From NCBI GenBank assembly GCA_028015205.1, contig CM051514.1:30706150-30770149 (forward strand): a DNA stretch of 64,000 nucleotides, in the 5' to 3' direction. Below are positions 58,401-64,000 of the stretch, piece by piece. The first letter of the stretch is position 1. Every line of letters begins with the position of its first letter. This stretch comes from Mytilisepta virgata (Eukaryota > Mollusca > Bivalvia > Mytilida > Mytilidae). The position numbers were made by a program, and so were the translations under genes. Below the pieces are notes generated by a model that saw only the letters and a program-made list of their open reading frames with translations, was not told where the DNA came from and did not search any database.

Positions 58401-60165
58401 ACAACACTGAACTCCCTGACAATCACTAGTCAGTCTACAGCTGGTAGTGAAGACATGGGTGCTGGCACACTACTACATCCTGGGTAATGAGTAACAAAAG
58501 TAGAAAAGCATGAAAAGTTCCAATCTTTGCAAGAATTAAGAATCTTATATACACAAGGTAAAATTAATTAAATATTAGAATTGCTTTGGTTTATTTGGGT
58601 TATATTCACTTCAAATGGCTATATTGTTATGGTCAACTTATATTGATAGAGGAAGCGTTTGTACCTGTAAAGAGCCCCCAACCTTCGGCGGTCAATTTTC
58701 CATATGGAATTCTGACCCCGGGGTCAATATCCAATGGAGTCAAAATACGACACCTGTAATCCTTGCCAGTGAAGATCAGGTAAACAAGAAAGCTGCAATG
58801 ATCAAGTCAGTTCATCTTGATTAACCTATCCTTCAAAGATGTATATGTAAGGTTTTTATTCTGGGCTGTCCATTCTAAGAATTCAGCAGACAACTTAATA
58901 CCAGAGTTTAATCTGATTTTTTTAATTACATTTAAAAGTTAAATTTACTTGCTAATTTCAAAAGATCCAGTATGTATGTTTCCAAAAGTCAAATGCAAGT
59001 ACTGGAAAATTTATTCATGCACACTTCTAATTTGTTCTTTTCAATCAAATACTGCAGATCATTGTTATGTATATAAACATAACATCATTTAGCAAATTAA
59101 GTATTGGACAGACAAACATGGTAAATTTGATATTATAAATTAATGTAAAGATCTGGAATTTACATTTTTATTTGGAAATTTTCTATACAGTTGGAAATTC
59201 ACAAAAACAATAGCAATTTAATACTTGCAGTACACGGACACCAAAACGATCAACAAAATTAAAAACAGAACTATGCTGGTCAGTAGTTTTCATTATAAAG
59301 ATATTCATAAAATGTCTTTCAAAGTTCATTCTCCATGGATGGAGATAACATTATCAGGTTAAGATAGGTTATTTTGAACTGTATTCAGTAGTGGAAGTGT
59401 GCTAAAAGGGGGGGGGGGGAGACACTTACTATATCTGAGGTGCTAAGTATGTTTTGAAGGAAACATTGAATTTCAGTCACAATCACCTTAAGTTTATAAA
59501 ACCTTACACGGAGAAACAAACATAAGACCAGTAGTTGAAGTCAAGTCTGGATGTCAATGTGCTACATATGGATTGCTTGTTAAAAAGTGGTATTACATTG
59601 TATTTTAGACACAGATTGCCTGTAATGGGGTATGTAACATGGTCAAATTTTGTCTGGTAAGAGGTCGGGGAAGAACCCACCAGTCAACCTTTTCACAAGG
59701 TGCCCCCCCCCCCCCCCAACTGTTCCATGGGTTAAAACTCTCAATACCAATAAATATATAAAGGATCAATCTCCACAAAGCAGGTACATAGATGCATGGG
59801 TCATTGATTATAGCTGGACATAACTAGTATGAGATTAATTAGGTTACCTGACACCCCTTAATGAGATTGCCTCTTCTGTGATCACTGGCCGATTAAGCAC
59901 CGAGTAATAAACATTTCGCAAAGTTAAGTTCTATTATAATGAACAGCAGGCGTGTGAAAAAGTGGAATGACAGTAACAAATAGTTCGGTAATGGTGGTTC
60001 AAAATGTAGATCTTTGTAATTTTATACACTGGCATTTTTTCAAGTTTCTTTGAGAACTATCACCTCTATATAATTTTAATTTACTTTCAGGGTTAACAAT
60101 TGTTTACATAATTTACCTCAACGGGTAAATATTTAACATTTTTTATTTAGTGTTCTTTCCAGATA
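58401..60165. other. No supported gene; homopolymer runs
   Basis: AT-rich, with a palindrome gaccccggggtc at 58711-58722, a G run at about 59408-59418 and a C run at about 59702-59717. A 69-codon frame at 58615 shows no domain. Nothing else recognised. Confidence 0.5.
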
Positions 60166-60179
60166 ATCGAATATATTCA

Positions 60180-60348
60180 ACAAATAGTTCATGACACTGA
60201 GAGTCATATGGCATTATATATATGGACCGGTTGGTCGCCCGACAAAAATTATATGGACTGAAGCGAAGCTGAGGTATATGTAATTTTCGGATGGCGACCA
60301 ACCTGTCCATATACTGACATTTGACCCGAAGTGTCATGACCTATTTGT
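60180..60348. repeat. Inverted repeat, ~169 bp
   Basis: Arms acaaatagttcatgacact / agtgtcatgacctatttgt and ggaccggttggtcgcc / ggcgaccaacctgtcc pair around a central aattatatggactgaagcg region. MITE-like. A smaller hairpin of related words (cggtccatataa / ttatatggacaccg) follows at about 60410-60455. Confidence 0.7.
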
Positions 60349-60459
60349 TCTATTATACTTTTCTAGGATTTAATCGAATTTAATCGATCTCGCCAAAACG
60401 AGGCGGTCCATATAATGTACAGCCGGTCCATATAACATTATATGGACACCGGCTTAGAT

Positions 60460-61690
60460 AATATAAATAAATAGAGTAGTAAAAATGTAAAAGTATAATA
60501 TTATTTTTTATGTAATTAAAAGTATGCGAACTGGGATGACACCAGTTTTCATGTTATATAATTGATTGGCAGATCACATATTTTGTGTCCTTATTAACCG
60601 ATGCTACCGGCGGTAAATGGTACAATTTGTAGGGTATTGCAAGTCGATCAGAGCTATTTTCAGTCCTGACAACGTGATGGGTACATGTAACGGAGTAGGA
60701 CACGTTTACCCGTCCACCTGAAGTCACTAAGAGTTTTAAGTAGGACATTGCCGGTGCTTTAGTGTCTTTGCTTTCTAGTTTTAATTCTTTTTATTATATG
60801 TTTTTTATTCTTTCAGTTGTGAATGTATCCATGTGGTATTTGTCTTTTGTGTTGTGTCTCATCAGTTTGTCTTGCCCCTGTATTTCGGTCGTAAGGACTT
60901 TTCCTACTGTTTTGTCGCTTATGTGTTATTTTGCCTATATTTGCACACAATTTAGTATATATGATTGTGCCTATAAATTTGTTCATGCAGTTAGCCAGAT
61001 ACAAAATTATGATCATGAATTATACTAATACTGGTAAATTGTAAAGACAAAAAGAAAACTAGATGTCGCTGTCTGATATTAAAATCCAAAAATGTAGACG
61101 GGATTGCAGGGACATACATACAATATTACAGACTTATTGTATTGATGATGGTGATTTATCGTTATTTCCAGTGAAAATAAATTCGAAATTTTGAACCTTG
61201 AAACAAAGGCATTTAGAAGGAGCCAATTTGTGTCTATTTTTACCCTTGGACCAAAAACCTTATTTTACCAATCATTACCGTATACATCTGTTTACAAATA
61301 AACAAACTTTGTATAACAATAATAAAACCCTCAATCGGCAATAATTTTTGCCCGGCCTAACTGAAACACTTTCACCCATTTGGAGATCTTATGAACTTGA
61401 AATTCTATTAAACTGTACGCATATCTCTTTTGACGAAAATTGGAGCCAATCTCTTTTAAATTACCCCTCCCCACCCCTTTCCCTTACAAATTATAAACCA
61501 CGATTACGAAGGTTAACTGTCGTTCAAAATTGCAGGATATTATGTTACTGACAGGTTTAATTTGAAAGTAAATAGAATTTATTACGTGCAAGGTTAAAAT
61601 GTGGGACACATGAATATTTTGTCATTCCTCACTTATGCATGGACAAGGAAATTTAAATGTAAACAAAGGTCAAAATGTAGACCGTAAACT
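60460..61690. other. P450 upstream region, no gene supported
   Basis: A hydrophobic 88-codon frame at 60762-61028 lacks an initiation context or domain and is probably chance in T-rich DNA. The remainder is AT-rich. Confidence 0.45.
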
Positions 61691-61693
61691 ACT

Positions 61694-61700
61694 TATAAAT
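61694..61700 (+). promoter_or_regulatory. TATA box candidate of the P450 gene
   Basis: TATAAAT lies 62 bases before the P450 ATG, a spacing that would allow a leader of about 35 bases. Confidence 0.5.
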
Positions 61701-61761
61701 ATTTAAAATCCACGACCTAAAGCAGTTTCTGATCAAAATTACCGTAGAGTGAATAAAGAAA

Positions 61762-62107
61762 ATGGAGCTAGATCTTGTTACAATTCTTATATTTGTCGCC
61801 GTTTTATTGATAACGGCTTTAAAAACACTAAAACCAAGGTCAGAAATCCCTGGACCGACAGCTTGGCCAGTGATCGGGAATTTATTAACTTTCAGTAAAA
61901 TTCAGAAAAGTGGCTTCGTTTCCAGAACTTTAGGTACTTTTGCTAAACAGTACGGATCAATATTCCAGCTATATCTTGGACCGTACCCGGTTGTTTTTGT
62001 TTGTGATTACAACAATATACGAACAGTGCTGAAAGAAAAATCTCAAGATTTTGTAGACAGGCCGTCATGGTTACCCGCGATTCAAATGGACAAAAAGTTT
62101 AAAAGCG
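61762..62107 (+). CDS. Cytochrome P450 (CYP2-like), first exon
   Basis: The ATG is in good context (aagaaaATGG). An N-terminal membrane anchor (VTILIFVAVLLITAL) is followed by the proline-rich hinge IPGPTAWPVIGNLL, YGSIFQLYLGPYPVVFVCDY and FVDRPSW. These are the start of a CYP2-type microsomal monooxygenase. After 115 codons the frame meets a strong donor (AGCG|GTAAGT), phase 1, as in many animal CYP2 genes. The heme-binding region and all later exons are absent from the next 1.9 kb and presumably lie beyond the window. The protein would be an ER-bound oxidase; substrate unknown. Confidence 0.88.
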
Positions 62108-62330
62108 GTAAGTTTGTCGTAAATTCGTAGTTTGTATGCGGCGTCAGTGAAATTAGATTCTTAGATACTAATTTTATGCACAAGATGTACACATTTCGTC
62201 GTTTTTACGGCTCATCAGGTGTGCTCAAGATTTAAAATATTGAAAACCAAAACAACAATCAAAAAAGTCGAAGACCAAGTCCCAAAATGCCAGAATGACA
62301 ATAAGTTGGGTATCCCGTACGAAATAATAA

Positions 62331-63465
62331 GGCGTATTACGCCTGGAAATCTGGCGTAAACCAGGCGTAACTGTGATTTTTAAACAAAAACCAGGCGTAA
62401 AGGAGCAGGACACGTAAATCTTAAGTAGTGACGGGCGTAAACCCAGTAACAAACCTGGCGTAAACTCAAACATACCAGGCGTAACTGTGCTTTTGAATCA
62501 AAAACCAGGCGTAAAGGAACAGGACACGTAATCCCGAGTTGTGATGGGCGTACAACCATTTACAAACCTGGCGTAAATTCAAATGTACCAGGCGTAAATT
62601 GTTTGGGAGGCGTAAATATCAAGACTTTTACCCAGAATGCTCTATTAATCAAAGAATCATGGGAAAAATATTTCAAAATTTGGCTCTCAGTTGGCATGGA
62701 GGGAGTGGAAATGCAGGCTGCATGTTATAAACAATTTTCATGTGATAAATTTGGTTCTTGCTCCTTACAAGAATTAAAATTGGATTATTTACAAAAAGAA
62801 CAACAAAACTGTGTTAAAAAATTGTAAGTTTTATAATTTATTGAATGATTTCCAATGCAAATAATGTCATTATTTACTGTCTGAGTAATCACAACTCAAT
62901 TTAAAAATTGCAACATTCATGTTAAGTTACTTTTTCATATTGTTTTTTTTTTCCTAATTTATAAAGAATAACATTTTTCCTATGGTAATTATGGTGTAAA
63001 CAATGTTTAATTAAAATATAAATTAGATAATAGATTATACATTGTAAATATTAAATAATCTCAAATTTAATTATATCACAGGCACTAGCAGAAATTTAGT
63101 AACATAACATATATGTTGTCATTCTATGTCATTAGACACAGAAATTTTAAAGATCATTCAGTGCTTATATATTTTGTTTCAATTACACAAAATACACAGG
63201 AAGTTGTGTACATCCACTAACTCTTTGTTTTGTATCTAAACATAGATTTACGCCTGGTTTTGCAATTGACCAGGCGTACTCATTTGCATATTACACCTGG
63301 ATTTTTTTTCAACCAGGCATACTCATTTAAATATTACGCCCCATTTTACGCCTGGATTACGCCTAAATTGACGCCTGGTTTACTCCATTTCTTTAGACAT
63401 TGGGATGACGCCTGGTTGCTAAAGAATTTTACGCCTGGATTCCGTGTGATGACCAGGCGTCACAC
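62331..63465. mobile_element. Element with inverted arms of iterated CCAGGCGTAA motifs
   Basis: The left arm (62331-62610) carries about ten GGCGTAA/CCAGGCGTAA words separated by 10-40 bases. A ~107-bp segment (aaaaaccaggcgtaaaggagcaggacacgta) occurs twice (given here as aaaaccaggcgtaaagga and caggacacgta). The right arm (63240-63465) carries the reverse words (TTACGCCTGG). Orientation therefore flips around a centre that includes an open frame. It sits in P450 intron 1. The class is unknown; it may be a foldback-like MITE. Confidence 0.6.
62603..62823 (+). CDS. Exon-like open frame inside the motif element
   Basis: An uninterrupted frame of ~74 codons (ESWEKYFKIWLSVGMEGVEM.., with KQFSCDKFGSCSLQELKLDY) ends at a perfect donor GTAAGT in phase 2. 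No ATG opens it, so an upstream acceptor would be needed. No family recognised. It is not the P450 C-helix exon. It could be a captured host exon or chance. Confidence 0.25.
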
Positions 63466-63617
63466 TTCATACAGGATATATCGTTATCGTTTGCCGTTAA
63501 ATACCGAGATCATTGCAATGACGATGTATGGAATACCCGATTTGATTGGAAGACTCACGTGGTTATGTATGGCATGGAAAGTTAATCATTTAATTGCCAA
63601 ATCAAATATCAAATGTA

Positions 63618-63976
63618 TGGCGCGGAATCAGGGTCATAAATATCGATTTTAGTATATACTAAAATCATTTTAGGGTATCCTGAAATGATTTAAGTATATG
63701 GTAAAATCATTTTAGGATACCCTAAAATCGATTTTAGTATATACTAAAATCGTTATTTTTGACCTTAATTCCGCGCCAATATTTCTGTATATGCTGAATA
63801 ATTCAGTATAATGCTAAATTGATTTTAGGGTATCCTTAAAGGATTTTAGTATATACTAAATTGATTTTAGGATACCCTAAAATGATTTTAGTATATGCTA
63901 AAATGAATTTATGATACCCTAAAATCGATTTTAGCATATACTAAAATCGATATTTATGACCATGATTCCGCGCCAT
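63618..63976. repeat. Chain of palindromes with tggcgcggaatca ends
   Basis: A first unit (63618-63778) runs from tggcgcggaatcagggtcat to gaccttaattccgcgcca. Its inside is iterated gattttagtatatactaaaa and attttaggataccctaaaat palindromes. A second, less perfect unit ends gaccatgattccgcgccat at 63976. The whole is AT-rich and self-complementary at two scales. Non-coding. Confidence 0.75.
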
Positions 63977-64000
63977 AGTAAACAATTACAAGTGGTATTG

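Noticed and set aside
58615..58824. 69-codon plus-strand frame
   Set aside because: No domain, and it spans a palindrome (gaccccggggtc). It is more likely part of a repeat.
60762..61028. 88-codon hydrophobic frame resembling a membrane protein
   Set aside because: T-rich DNA commonly gives Leu/Phe/Ile-rich frames. There is no start context, splice logic or domain.

Overview
The window is eukaryotic, repeat-rich DNA. It holds spliced genes with short AT-rich introns and no bacterial operon structure. Most of the sequence is mobile-element derived. A marine bivalve mollusc is my best guess, from the combination of a tRNA-derived SINE with a 'tccaccaataaaaactggcc' tail, DIRS, BEL/Pao, Penelope-like and L1-like relics, elements beginning 'tatacccccgc', a defensin-like gene and a CYP2-type P450. 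This is inference; nothing in the window proves the species.

Layout. 1-498: arm of a foldback-like element. 499-23191: tandem array of 18 units of about 1,238 bp. On the minus strand every unit carries the same two-exon mini-gene for a ~48-residue, 8-cysteine, metallothionein-like peptide. Two of the 18 copies have lost the ATG. 23192-27281: two head-to-head foldback elements, one split by a LINE fragment. 27312-27529: candidate small two-exon gene. 28857-34346 (minus): a beta-defensin-like preprotein in two exons whose 5.3-kb intron holds a decayed DIRS-type retrotransposon and a SINE. 34868-36190: element with ~175-bp internal tandem units and Helitron-like end features. 36332-38642: several unexplained inverted repeats, including a chain of small ACAAAA/TTTTGT hairpins.

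38719-44256: structurally complete DIRS1-type element (minus), with both inverted terminal repeats, the internal complementary region, gag, RT/RNase H and tyrosine recombinase, all frameshifted. 45497-46579: decayed Penelope-like RT. 46965-55990: large composite element with CpG/CRE/ETS-motif ends and a 'gctcatcgctgctcttctct'-type minisatellite on both flanks in opposite orientation. A BEL/Pao retrotransposon (49848-54710, minus, matching LTRs and 6-bp target duplication) is inserted in it. 56290-58400: further repeats, an L1-type ORF1 remnant and an unrecognised decayed coding stretch. 61762-62107: first exon of a cytochrome P450. 62331-63976: two elements built from iterated short palindromes.

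The host genes supported are the defensin-like gene, the P450 first exon and, with less certainty, the cysteine-rich array gene and the small gene at 27312. The most interesting signals are the 18-fold cysteine-rich mini-gene array and the defensin-like gene. Neither is visible as a long open reading frame; both were recovered from splice-site and phase logic.
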